Shown here in pieces: positions 24,795-33,368 of a stretch of 64,000 nt of DNA. The DNA comes from Atopostipes sp963558565. Lineage in GTDB: Bacteria; Bacillota; Bacilli; Lactobacillales; Carnobacteriaceae_A. Numbering within the stretch: position 1 is the stretch's first letter; each line of letters opens with the position of its first letter. The notes beneath the pieces were generated by a model that saw nothing but the letters and a program-made list of their open reading frames with translations, made no database searches and was not told the origin of the DNA. Location of the stretch: assembly GCA_963558565.1 (NCBI GenBank), contig CAUWGX010000001.1:248001-312000 (forward strand), written 5' to 3'. The translations under genes were made by a program, and so were the position numbers.

Positions 24795-26279
24795 TTGTAT
24801 TCATTTATTGGTGGAGTCATTCTTTTAATATTAGGCTATATATTTTATTCAAAAGTCATCGTTAAAAACTTTGGCATTGTACCTGAACGCGAAACTCCCG
24901 CATATGTCCTTGAAGACGGGAATGATTTTGTTCCAATGTCACAAAACAGAAACTGGCTAATTCAATTACTTAATATCGCTGGGACTGGTCCAATCTTTGG
25001 CCCGATTATGGGCGCACTGTACGGTCCAGTTGCTTTTATTTGGATAGTCATTGGAAACATTTTTGCTGGAGCAGTTCATGATTATTACTTAGGAATGATT
25101 TCCTTACGAAATAATGGGGATCATTTACCCGCTTTAGCCGGCAAATATTTAGGAAATTTTATGAAACATCTCGTGAATTTATTTTCAGCTTTATTACTAC
25201 TATTAGTGGGAACGGTCTTTGTTACAACTCCTGCTTCTTTACTTGAAGGAGTTTCTGGTGGTATTAATCACTGGATATGGGTTATTATTATTTTTATGTA
25301 TTATTTCCTCTCAACTATACTGCCCATCGACAAAATAATTGGGCGTATTTATCCAATTTTTGGTGCTATCTTATTAATTGCTTGCGTGGGAGTTGGTATT
25401 ACGCTATTCACTAGTGGAAACATTGTAAAGGTCCCTGAATTAACGTTACAGAATATGCATCCTGAAGGTGTTTCTATTATTCCTGGTCTCTTCTTTACAA
25501 TCTCATGTGGGGCAATGTCTGGCTTTCATGCGACACAAAGCCCTATTATTTCAAGAACAATTCAAAAAGAAGAACAAGGACGCTATGTGTTCTATGGCGC
25601 AATGATTACTGAAGGTGTCATCGCAATGATTTGGGCAGCAGCAGCGATGGCTTTATTTGATGGGCAAACGCTAAGTCAAATTATTGCTTCAGGTACCGCT
25701 TCAGCAGCAGTTAGCGACATTGCTTTGACTTTATTAGGAACTTTCGGTGGTACGTTAGCTATTTTAGGGGTCATTGTTTTACCGATCACTTCCGGTGATA
25801 CAGCTTTTCGTAGTCTACGTATGATTATTGCAGACTATATTAACTTAATCCAGAAACCATTAAAAAATCGGTTTGCAGTCGCAGTCCCCATTTTTGTGAT
25901 TAGTGCTGGTTTAATGTTCATTGATTTTAATATTTTATGGCGTTACTTTAATTGGGCAAACCAAGCAACGGCTGTTATTGCTTTATTTGTATCCGCTGCT
26001 TATTTAATGTTGAAAGATAAAGAATATCTAAGCACCCTTATTCCAGGGATCTTTATGTTGTATATGGTCATCCTCTACTTGTTAACAGAACAAATTGGAT
26101 TTGGCTTGCCAATGCAAGTTTCTTATTATATCAGTGCGGTGGCAGTAGCAATCATCGTATTTATATTCATTCGATATGTCAACACTGTTAAAGAAGAAAC
26201 AAATCCAAATAGTGATTTACTCAATGATCAAAAATCGATTGAAACCCTCTATCCTGAACTTGTCGATCAGTATCGTTAA
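24795..26279 (+). CDS. cstA: Carbon starvation protein A family transporter
   Basis: The 494-residue protein has about 13 membrane segments and the CstA core: IAGTGPIFGPIMGALYGPVAF and FFTISCGAMSGFHATQSPIISRTI, followed by ITSGDTAFRSLR. Members import peptides or pyruvate. It is the shorter Firmicutes form. A GTG at 24786 is inside the ribosome site AGAGGAG, so the TTG at 24795, eight bases after it, is the better start. The cre site over the -35 box indicates catabolite repression, as expected for the family. Confidence 0.9.
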   Translation: MYSFIGGVILLILGYIFYSKVIVKNFGIVPERETPAYVLEDGNDFVPMSQNRNWLIQLLNIAGTGPIFGPIMGALYGPVAFIWIVIGNIFAGAVHDYYLGMISLRNNGDHLPALAGKYLGNFMKHLVNLFSALLLLLVGTVFVTTPASLLEGVSGGINHWIWVIIIFMYYFLSTILPIDKIIGRIYPIFGAILLIACVGVGITLFTSGNIVKVPELTLQNMHPEGVSIIPGLFFTISCGAMSGFHATQSPIISRTIQKEEQGRYVFYGAMITEGVIAMIWAAAAMALFDGQTLSQIIASGTASAAVSDIALTLLGTFGGTLAILGVIVLPITSGDTAFRSLRMIIADYINLIQKPLKNRFAVAVPIFVISAGLMFIDFNILWRYFNWANQATAVIALFVSAAYLMLKDKEYLSTLIPGIFMLYMVILYLLTEQIGFGLPMQVSYYISAVAVAIIVFIFIRYVNTVKEETNPNSDLLNDQKSIETLYPELVDQYR

Positions 26280-26311
26280 CAAATTCTTTAGTTCATACAC
26301 TTCATTACAAG

Positions 26312-26366
26312 AAAACTTCCTTGATTTCGTCTATACGCTAGACGAAAACCAAGGAAGTTTTTTACT
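26312..26366. terminator. Long bidirectional terminator
   Basis: AAAACTTCCTTG-TTTCGTCTA pairs with TAGACGAAA-CAAGGAAGTTTT around a five-base loop, between convergent cstA and the opuC operon. Confidence 0.9.
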
Positions 26367-26383
26367 GAATATTTTTATTTTTC

Positions 26384-27046
26384 TTAATGAGACATCGGAT
26401 CTAATTTATTTTCAACCCAAGTTAAGAAAACATCACCGATAATCGCCATTACAGAAATTGGAAGCACACCAGCAATAATAATACTTGCACCATCTGAAGC
26501 ATTTACGCCTTGCTGTAGAATATCGCCTAAACCAGATGCGCCAACAAAAGTACCTAAGGTAGCTACTCCAACCCCCATAATAAAGGCGTTCCGGACGCCT
26601 CCCATAATTACTGACATAGATAAGGGAAATTCAATCTTATAAATTATCTGCCATTTCGTCATGCCGATTCCTTTTCCAACATCTAAAATATTATCATCAA
26701 CACTACGCACACCCGCATAAGTATTTCTTAAGATGGGAAGCACTGAGTAAATAAATACGGTAATCACAACTAAATTGGGCCCTAAACCAACGGCCAACAT
26801 CAAAATCGAAAGCATCGCCAAGGAGGGAACGGTTTGAATAACATTCGCAATTCCTAAAATCCAATCAGCGATTTTAGTGGTTCGAGCTAAATAAAAACCT
26901 AAAGGAATCGCAAAAATAGCCGCAAACAAGACCCCATATATCGCCATTAAAAAGTGTCGACTAAATTGTTCAAAAACATAGGCCCCATTTGATTGATAGT
27001 AATAGACGATCTGTTCCCAAAGGGGTAACTGTGTGACATCAATCAT
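26384..27046 (-). CDS. opuCD: Osmoprotectant ABC permease OpuCD
   Basis: The 220-residue permease has five or six helices and the EAA-loop in DVGKGIGMTKWQIIYKIEFPLSM (about 117-140). It is the last gene of opuCA-CB-CC-CD. Its start overlaps the opuCC stop, with GGAGG inside opuCC. With OpuCB it forms the channel that takes up glycine betaine, carnitine or choline. Confidence 0.9.
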   Translation of the reverse strand: MIDVTQLPLWEQIVYYYQSNGAYVFEQFSRHFLMAIYGVLFAAIFAIPLGFYLARTTKIADWILGIANVIQTVPSLAMLSILMLAVGLGPNLVVITVFIYSVLPILRNTYAGVRSVDDNILDVGKGIGMTKWQIIYKIEFPLSMSVIMGGVRNAFIMGVGVATLGTFVGASGLGDILQQGVNASDGASIIIAGVLPISVMAIIGDVFLTWVENKLDPMSH

Positions 27047-28001
27047 CAGAAATCATTCCTCCTTCAATGGGTTCTAAATAAGGTTCAACATCTTCAAAAT
27101 AATTATTTTCTTCGAGCCAATCAAAAGCAACGGTTCGTGGTTCTAATAAGTAGTTTTCACTTATATAGTTAAGATTCTGCATTTCTTCTTCATCGATTTG
27201 CCCTTCTAATTTTTTGAAGATACCCTCTAATTCTGGATATTCTTCAACGATTTCAGCTTTTGCTAATGGACTTGCATCATATGGTGGGAATAAGCGCTGG
27301 TCATCTTCAAGCAATACCAGATTTTGTGCAGGTATTTGTCCATCTGTTGAATATCCTAATCCTACATCAATTTCTTCACTAGATAACGCCGTATATAATA
27401 ACCCTAAACTCATTGGGAAAAGATCGTCAAACTCAAAACCATATTTTTCAATAAACGCATTGTAGCCGTCTCCCTCACGAGTCATCCAGTTTGTGTCCAC
27501 TCCAACAGAAAATTCGTCTTTATATTCTTCTAAGTCACTAACCGTTTCAAGCCCATATTCTTCAGCAGTTTCTGCTCTGACCATAAAGGCATAAGTATTT
27601 GAAAATCCATAACTTGGATACCATAAATGATCAAATCTCTCTTTGAATTGTTCCACAACAATCCGTTCGGCTTCTTCTGGATCTGTCGTCGCTTCTTGAT
27701 CTAATTCTCCCGTCAAACTGGTTCCTGTATAACGAACTCCTGAAATGTTTGCATCTCCTGTCATAAAAGCTTGATGGTTCATTCCTGAAGATAGGTTTGT
27801 AACAACATTCGCATCAATATCTATGTAATGTTCGACCATCCCTTCAATCATATATCCCATCATATCCATTTCAGTCGAGGTCCCTCCAGTAATTGAAATG
27901 CCTTCTCCGGTCACTGATCCACCTAAACCAGGCAAAGCACAACCTGTTAAAAGAATACCTGTTCCTAATATACTTATAAGTTTTTTCACAAATTTACGCA
28001 T
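27039..28001 (-). CDS. opuCC: Osmoprotectant-binding lipoprotein OpuCC
   Basis: The 320-residue protein has a lipoprotein signal (lipobox LLTGC, Cys21) and a mature OpuAC-type domain. GGTSTEMDMMGYMIEGMVEHYI opens it, followed by TNLSSGMNHQAFMTGDANISGVRYTGT. It binds quaternary amines such as carnitine or betaine through aromatic residues. It is the third gene of the opuC operon and overlaps both neighbours by eight bases. Confidence 0.9.
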   Translation of the reverse strand: MRKFVKKLISILGTGILLTGCALPGLGGSVTGEGISITGGTSTEMDMMGYMIEGMVEHYIDIDANVVTNLSSGMNHQAFMTGDANISGVRYTGTSLTGELDQEATTDPEEAERIVVEQFKERFDHLWYPSYGFSNTYAFMVRAETAEEYGLETVSDLEEYKDEFSVGVDTNWMTREGDGYNAFIEKYGFEFDDLFPMSLGLLYTALSSEEIDVGLGYSTDGQIPAQNLVLLEDDQRLFPPYDASPLAKAEIVEEYPELEGIFKKLEGQIDEEEMQNLNYISENYLLEPRTVAFDWLEENNYFEDVEPYLEPIEGGMISDD

Positions 28002-28641
28002 TTTCAGTATTCACCTCTGACCTTGTTTGTGGTGATAATCTTTTCTCGAGATAACCAAAGCCAAAATCCATCACAATGGCGATGATAATGACTGGGATTG
28101 TCCCACCAAAAATCAAATCTTGTCGGTAGGTCTGCAAACCATTAAATATAAAGTCACCAAGACCGCCTCCACCTATATAAGCCGCAATCGTTGTCCAAGC
28201 AATCACGTAAACAGCGGATAAACGGATACCAGCCATAATTACTGGAACAGCCATTGGTAGTTGAACTTTTTGAATCACTTGGCCCGTCGACATCCCCATT
28301 CCTTTCGCTGCATCTAGTAAATTCGGATCAACGCCAGACATGCCCAAATAGGTGTTTCTTAAAATGGGAAGTAAGGAATAGATAAACAACGCAACAATTG
28401 CAGGCGTAGCGCCCACACCGAGTAGAGGGACCATTAATGCTAATAAAGCCAATGTTGGTACCGTCTGTAAAACACTCGCGATCCCGATCACAACATTTGC
28501 AATTTTTGGAAATTGAGAAAGGATAATACCTAATGGAACAGCTGCCAGAACACCCAAGCCTAGTGAAATTAAAGAGAGACCGATATGTTCTAGAATTAAT
28601 CTCAGAAGTGTATCTCCTTCATTCGCAAAAAATTCAATCAT
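27994..28641 (-). CDS. opuCB: Osmoprotectant ABC permease OpuCB
   Basis: The 215-residue permease has five or six helices and the loop DAAKGMGMSTGQVIQKVQLPMAVP. It is paralogous to OpuCD. The frame extends to a TTG at 28662 and a GTG at 28650; the ATG at 28641 directly follows the opuCA stop (TAAGATG) and starts the usual MIEFFANEG sequence, so I prefer it. AAGGAA lies about 12 bases upstream. Confidence 0.88.
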   Translation of the reverse strand: MIEFFANEGDTLLRLILEHIGLSLISLGLGVLAAVPLGIILSQFPKIANVVIGIASVLQTVPTLALLALMVPLLGVGATPAIVALFIYSLLPILRNTYLGMSGVDPNLLDAAKGMGMSTGQVIQKVQLPMAVPVIMAGIRLSAVYVIAWTTIAAYIGGGGLGDFIFNGLQTYRQDLIFGGTIPVIIIAIVMDFGFGYLEKRLSPQTRSEVNTENA

Positions 28642-28642
28642 C

Positions 28643-29803
28643 TTATTCACTCGTTCCTTCAACTAGGATTTCTTCTTCAATCTCTTCTTGGTTCCAGATA
28701 ATATCATATACGAGATTTACTAAAGTAGTTTTGGTAATAATTCCTGTCAAACGACCTTCACTGTCAACCACTGGAATATTTGAACGTCCTGTTTTTAATA
28801 CTTGTTGTAGTTGATTTTGAATCAATGTACTTTCTCGTAAAGGACGGATAGAATCATCCATAATTTCAGTAATATTTCGGGATTTATTTTTGATATTTGC
28901 AATATATTCAATGGTCACGCGTCCCATTAATTTGTCGTAATCATCCACGACAAATAAAGTATCTACCCCTTTTGAATGCATAATTGTTAAAGCATCCGAA
29001 ACAGATTTTCCAGGAGAGATCGTCAAAACATTCGAGTTCATGACTTCTTTTACCGTAATATTACTTGTTTTCGCATCAAATAAGCGTTCTCGACCAACAA
29101 AGTCACGAACATAATCATTGGCAGGTTCAGCCAAAATATTTTCAGGCGTATCATATTGAATGACTTTTCCTTCGTGCCAAATTGCAATGCGATCACCTAA
29201 TTTAAGCGCTTCGTCCATATCATGCGTAACAAAGACAAAGGTATTGTTGTACTCTTCTTGTAATTCAATCACTAATTCATGCAAAGCATCTCGTGTGATA
29301 GGGTCTAAAGCACCAAAAGGCTCATCCATCAAAACAGTCCCTGGATTAGCAGCTAGGGCTCGAATAACCCCAATTCGTTGTTGTTGTCCACCCGATAGCT
29401 CGCTAGGATAACGTTCAAGCAGTTCAAGGGGAAGATCTACTCGTTTCATCAAACGCTCCGCTGTTTCACGACATTTTTCCTCGCTCCATTCCAATAAGCG
29501 CGGAACAGTCACTACATTTTCATAAATGGTAAGATGGGGTAATAACCCTGTTTGCTGAATAGCGTAACCAATTTTACGTCGTAAATTTACAGGATCCATC
29601 GTTTTTATCTTTTCGCCGTTCATTGTTATTTCGCCATAGGTTGGCTCATGCATGCGGTTAATAAGGCGTAGGGCAGTTGTTTTACCGCTTCCCGATGTTC
29701 CTATAAAACATACAAATTCACCATCCTGAATTTCTAAATCTACATTATCAACCGCTTTGATTTCATTGTTGTAGATTTTGGATACTCCTTTAAATTCAAT
29801 CAC
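28643..29803 (-). CDS. opuCA: Osmoprotectant ABC ATPase OpuCA with CBS domains
   Basis: The 386-residue ATPase has Walker A GTSGSGKTTALRLINR, signature LSGGQQQRIGVIRALA and Walker B VLMDEPFGALD, then two CBS domains from about 250 (VKEVMNSNVLTISPGKSVSDAL; IRPLRESTLIQNQLQQVLKTG). In OpuCA/OpuA proteins the CBS pair senses ionic strength or c-di-AMP. The start is GTG after GAGGAG. A probable promoter TTGAAT-17-TACTTT lies about 60 bases upstream. Confidence 0.93.
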   Translation of the reverse strand: MIEFKGVSKIYNNEIKAVDNVDLEIQDGEFVCFIGTSGSGKTTALRLINRMHEPTYGEITMNGEKIKTMDPVNLRRKIGYAIQQTGLLPHLTIYENVVTVPRLLEWSEEKCRETAERLMKRVDLPLELLERYPSELSGGQQQRIGVIRALAANPGTVLMDEPFGALDPITRDALHELVIELQEEYNNTFVFVTHDMDEALKLGDRIAIWHEGKVIQYDTPENILAEPANDYVRDFVGRERLFDAKTSNITVKEVMNSNVLTISPGKSVSDALTIMHSKGVDTLFVVDDYDKLMGRVTIEYIANIKNKSRNITEIMDDSIRPLRESTLIQNQLQQVLKTGRSNIPVVDSEGRLTGIITKTTLVNLVYDIIWNQEEIEEEILVEGTSE

Positions 29804-30024
29804 AGTTTTCTCCTCTTTCCTTATTGATTATAAAAATTCGTTTTCATACCTGCGTTCTAAAGTAACACATAACAAAAATGCATTCAAATTTAAAGCGAAA
29901 TAACTTTGACCTTTTTTGACCAATAACGATTTTTAAACAAATTAAAAACTCCCGCTAACGTGAGCGTCATTTGTTTATCTCTATATCCTTTGTGTTAAAT
30001 TAAAAGAAAGGAGTGGATAAGATT

Positions 30025-30561
30025 ATGCATAATTATTCAAGACAACAATTTCATGAAGGTTTTCAGTGGGGACCGTTTATTTTAGGAATTTTAAGTCTCA
30101 TCCTGTCCTTCTTAGCCTTTAATCATCCAATGGTCAGTATTTTCTCAGTGGCTTTTTTCTTTGCCATTGGCGCTATTTTAAAGGGTATTTACGAGTTGTT
30201 TTTCAGAAGAGCGTTACGCCAGTTTGTCAACTACAATTCTACGTTATTAATCATTATTGGAATTGTTGATTTATTGATTGGCGTCTTTTTCTTATTTAAT
30301 TTATCGGGTGCTATTTTAGCTTTACCTTATTTATTTTCTTTTTGGTTAATTTTTGATTCTATTGGTACCCTCCTGACGGCAAGACCGGTCCGAAACTTTA
30401 GTAATGCTCAATTTTGGTTTACAATTTTGATTGGTATTCTAGGGATTATTATTGGCTTTTTATTGCTTTCAAATCCGTTAAGTACTTATGTGGCGATCGC
30501 AACTTTAGTTGGCATTTATTTTATGCTTTATGGTATTTTAAATATTGTTTATGCTTTTTAA
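30025..30561 (+). CDS. HdeD/DUF308-family membrane protein
   Basis: The 178-residue protein has six hydrophobic helices in three pairs (WGPFILGILSLILSFLAF; IIIGIVDLLIGVFFLF; ILGIIIGFLLLSNP), the DUF308 pattern of HdeD, linked to acid resistance in E. coli. Its function in Firmicutes is not known. A GTG at 30013 lies inside the ribosome site AAAGGAG, so the ATG at 30025 is used. It is monocistronic. Confidence 0.82.
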   Translation: MHNYSRQQFHEGFQWGPFILGILSLILSFLAFNHPMVSIFSVAFFFAIGAILKGIYELFFRRALRQFVNYNSTLLIIIGIVDLLIGVFFLFNLSGAILALPYLFSFWLIFDSIGTLLTARPVRNFSNAQFWFTILIGILGIIIGFLLLSNPLSTYVAIATLVGIYFMLYGILNIVYAF

Positions 30562-30571
30562 TTCAATAAAT

Positions 30572-30622
30572 AAAGAGACCTGTTACTTATCAGGATCTGC
30601 TGATAAATAACAGGTCTTTTTT
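30572..30622. terminator. Bidirectional terminator
   Basis: AGACCTGTTA-TTATCAG pairs with CTGATAA-TAACAGGTCT, followed by T runs, between the HdeD-like and ABC exporter genes. Confidence 0.9.
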
Positions 30623-30633
30623 AATGATGATTC

Positions 30634-32346
30634 TTAACCAAATTGAGCCTCATGTAATTCCGCATAATGACCATTTAATTCCAACAATTCTTCATGCGTT
30701 CCGTCTTCGTGAATGCCTTGGGCTGAAACAACAAGAATGCGGTCGGCATCTTTAATCGTCGCTAAACGGTGAGCAATAATTAAAGTTGTGCGGCCTTCTG
30801 ATAATTTATTCAAAGAACTTTGGATATATTGTTCTGTTTCTGTATCTAAAGCACTCGTTGCTTCATCTAAAATTAAAATCGCTGGATTTTTCAAAAAGAT
30901 ACGGGCAATCGATAATCGTTGTTTTTGTCCGCCTGATAAACGAACCCCTCGCTCCCCTATTTCAGTATCCACTCCTTGTGGGAGATCTTCAACAACTTCC
31001 CGCAATTGAGCGGCATCGATCGCAGCTTCTACCTCTTCATCTGATGCATCTAATCTTCCATATAAAACATTATCACGCACTGTTCCATTGAATAAGAAAA
31101 CATCTTGTTGTACGACGCCTATTTGTTTACGAAGTGACTCCATGGTCACTTCTCTTATATCATAATTATCAATCGTAATGGATCCTGCGGACACTTCATA
31201 AAAACGTGGCAGCAAGTTCACTAAAGTTGTTTTTCCAACGCCGCTTGGACCTACAAAGGCGATGGTTTCTCCAGGTTTAATTGAAAGATTAATATCCGCT
31301 AAAATATCTTTTCCTTCCTCATAACCAAAAGAAACGTGATGATATTCGATATAACCTTTGAATTCTGGAGCTTCAATCGCATCCTGTGCGTCTTGAATGC
31401 TCGGCTCTCGCATCAATTCTTCTTGTAATCTTTTGAATCCTGTGTAACCTTTCGGGTATAACTCTAACATGGTATTAATTTTTTGAATGGGTTGGATAAA
31501 AACGTTCGATAGTAAAATAAAACCAACAAAATCTCCTGTACTTAACTCACCTTGTAAAATAAAGTAAGCACCTGCGATAAAAGAAAATAAATTAATTAAA
31601 CGCATAATCATATAATTAAAAGAGGAGCTTACGCCCATGGTCTGATAGAAATCTATTTTTGTATCGCGATACCCTTGAATCATCTCTTCAAAGTTTTCTT
31701 TTTCATAATCTTCATTCGCAAAAGCTTTAACGACTCGAATACCACTTAAAGCGTTCTCGATGCCTGCATTAAAACTTGCCAAACTGTTATAAATTCTTTG
31801 ATTGACTTTGACCATTTGCTTATTAAAGAAAGCCAACAACACGCCTAAAATAGGAATAAGAACCACCGTAATAACAGCTAGTTGCGCATGCGTATTATAC
31901 ATCAACACAAAAGATCCTAATAAAGTCATGACTGTTATAAAAATATCTTCCGGGCCATGATGAGCGAGCTCACTCACTTCAAACAGTTCAGTCGTAATTG
32001 AACTCATCAATTCTCCTGTTTTTCGCTCGTCATAATAAGAGTAAGGTTGTTTTTGATAATGTTCATATAATTCTCGGCGCATGTCCGTTTCAATATTAAT
32101 ACCTAAACGATGTCCTAATGTTACGACGATATAATTAAGTGTCATCGATAGTAAGTATAAGGAAAATAAGATAGCGGCTACTGTCATAATAACTTTTAAG
32201 TTTCCATTCGGTAAGACAGTATCAATCGTACGATTTACGGCAATAGGAAAGATTAACTCTAATATAGCTGCAATAATGGCACAGGTAAAATCAATAAAGA
32301 ATAATTTCTTGTAAGGTTTATAGTATGCAAAAAACTTTTTTAACAC
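30634..32346 (-). CDS. ABC exporter, fused permease and ATPase (multidrug/lipid type)
   Basis: The 570-residue half-transporter has a six-helix membrane domain (first 300 residues) and an ATPase domain with Walker A GPSGVGKTTLVNLLPR, signature RLSGGQKQRLSIARIFL and Walker B ILILDEATSALD, then the H-loop AHRLATIKDADRI. It acts as a homodimer or with a partner; the substrate is not deducible. The frame runs upstream to 32412, but AGGAG is six or seven bases before the GTG at 32346. It is transcribed alone. Confidence 0.9.
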   Translation of the reverse strand: MLKKFFAYYKPYKKLFFIDFTCAIIAAILELIFPIAVNRTIDTVLPNGNLKVIMTVAAILFSLYLLSMTLNYIVVTLGHRLGINIETDMRRELYEHYQKQPYSYYDERKTGELMSSITTELFEVSELAHHGPEDIFITVMTLLGSFVLMYNTHAQLAVITVVLIPILGVLLAFFNKQMVKVNQRIYNSLASFNAGIENALSGIRVVKAFANEDYEKENFEEMIQGYRDTKIDFYQTMGVSSSFNYMIMRLINLFSFIAGAYFILQGELSTGDFVGFILLSNVFIQPIQKINTMLELYPKGYTGFKRLQEELMREPSIQDAQDAIEAPEFKGYIEYHHVSFGYEEGKDILADINLSIKPGETIAFVGPSGVGKTTLVNLLPRFYEVSAGSITIDNYDIREVTMESLRKQIGVVQQDVFLFNGTVRDNVLYGRLDASDEEVEAAIDAAQLREVVEDLPQGVDTEIGERGVRLSGGQKQRLSIARIFLKNPAILILDEATSALDTETEQYIQSSLNKLSEGRTTLIIAHRLATIKDADRILVVSAQGIHEDGTHEELLELNGHYAELHEAQFG

Positions 32347-32383
32347 ATATTCTCCTCTTTTCCTTCTAAAAAATATACTTTCT

Positions 32384-32412
32384 ATTCTATGTGAGAACAG
32401 CCGTATTAGCAA
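32384..32412 (-). promoter_or_regulatory. Promoter of ABC exporter gene
   Basis: On the minus strand TTGCTA (32407-32412) and TAGAAT (32384-32389) are 17 bases apart. Confidence 0.7.
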
Positions 32413-32500
32413 GTTAAAATAAAAACAGCCTATACCAGAGATTGCCTTATCTATTTAAAATAAAGTGATTCTTGGATTTTTAAGTACGATCAGAAAATGT

Positions 32501-32546
32501 AAAAAAGCTCTTTAGTTTTAAATAGTTTGAAAAACTAAAAAGCTTT
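32501..32546 (-). terminator. Terminator after pflA
   Basis: AAAGCTTTTTAGTTTT pairs with AAAACTAAAGAGCTTT, and a T run follows on the minus strand. Confidence 0.85.
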
Positions 32547-32553
32547 AGGTGTT

Positions 32554-33303
32554 TTATTTATAGAGATCTGTTTTTAGAATATAGTTTGCATTTTCTACAC
32601 GTTCTGTAGTCGGTGTATCAATGCCTTTTAAGCGATAAGGAATCCCTAATTCCTCATATTTATATACACCGAGTTTATGGTAGGGCAGAACTTCTACATT
32701 TTCAACCGCTGATCCTAGGGATTGAATAAATTCACTCAAGGCCTGCAGATCCTCGTCAAAATCTGAGTGCTCAGGCACTAAAACATGCCGAATCCACATC
32801 GGTATCTTTCGCTGCGATAAATCGCGAGCCATTTCAAGAATATTTGTATTTTCTGCCATAGTATATTTTTTATGAAATTCATTATTGATGTGTTTAATAT
32901 CCATCAACACTAAATCCGTATATTGCATCAGTTCATCATAAACGGTAAAGAAAGGTTCTTCTCGCGTAAAGGGTCCTCCGCAAGAATCGATTGCCGTATG
33001 AACTTCCGCTTCTTTCGCTAATTTGAATAATTCAAGAATGAAATCAATCTGTAGTAAAGGCTCTCCACCACTTATTGTAATTCCACCCTCATCTCCCCAA
33101 TAAGGTCGATAGTCTAAAGCCATATCGAGTATTTCTTGAGGAGAGTAAGGCGTTCCCCCACCCATGTTCCACGTATCTGGATTATGGCAGAAAGCACAGC
33201 GTAAGCGACAGCCTTGCATAAAAACCACAAATCGAATACCTGGGCCATCCACAGAACCAAATGTTTCAATTGAATGGACATAACCTATATTTTTTTCTGC
33301 CAT
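32554..33303 (-). CDS. pflA: Pyruvate formate-lyase activating enzyme
   Basis: The 249-residue radical-SAM enzyme has the iron-sulfur motif CRLRCAFCHNPD (CxxxCxxC, about 30-37) and the glycine-rich GGITISGGEPLLQ segment. It abstracts a hydrogen to form the glycyl radical on PflB. It lies 65 bases after pflB on the same strand and shares its terminator, so the two are an operon. It requires anaerobic conditions. Confidence 0.96.
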   Translation of the reverse strand: MAEKNIGYVHSIETFGSVDGPGIRFVVFMQGCRLRCAFCHNPDTWNMGGGTPYSPQEILDMALDYRPYWGDEGGITISGGEPLLQIDFILELFKLAKEAEVHTAIDSCGGPFTREEPFFTVYDELMQYTDLVLMDIKHINNEFHKKYTMAENTNILEMARDLSQRKIPMWIRHVLVPEHSDFDEDLQALSEFIQSLGSAVENVEVLPYHKLGVYKYEELGIPYRLKGIDTPTTERVENANYILKTDLYK

Positions 33304-33368
33304 CTTTAGACATCATCCTTATCCTCTTATCTTGATTTTCTTACACCTTGTAGACAAATATAAAAATA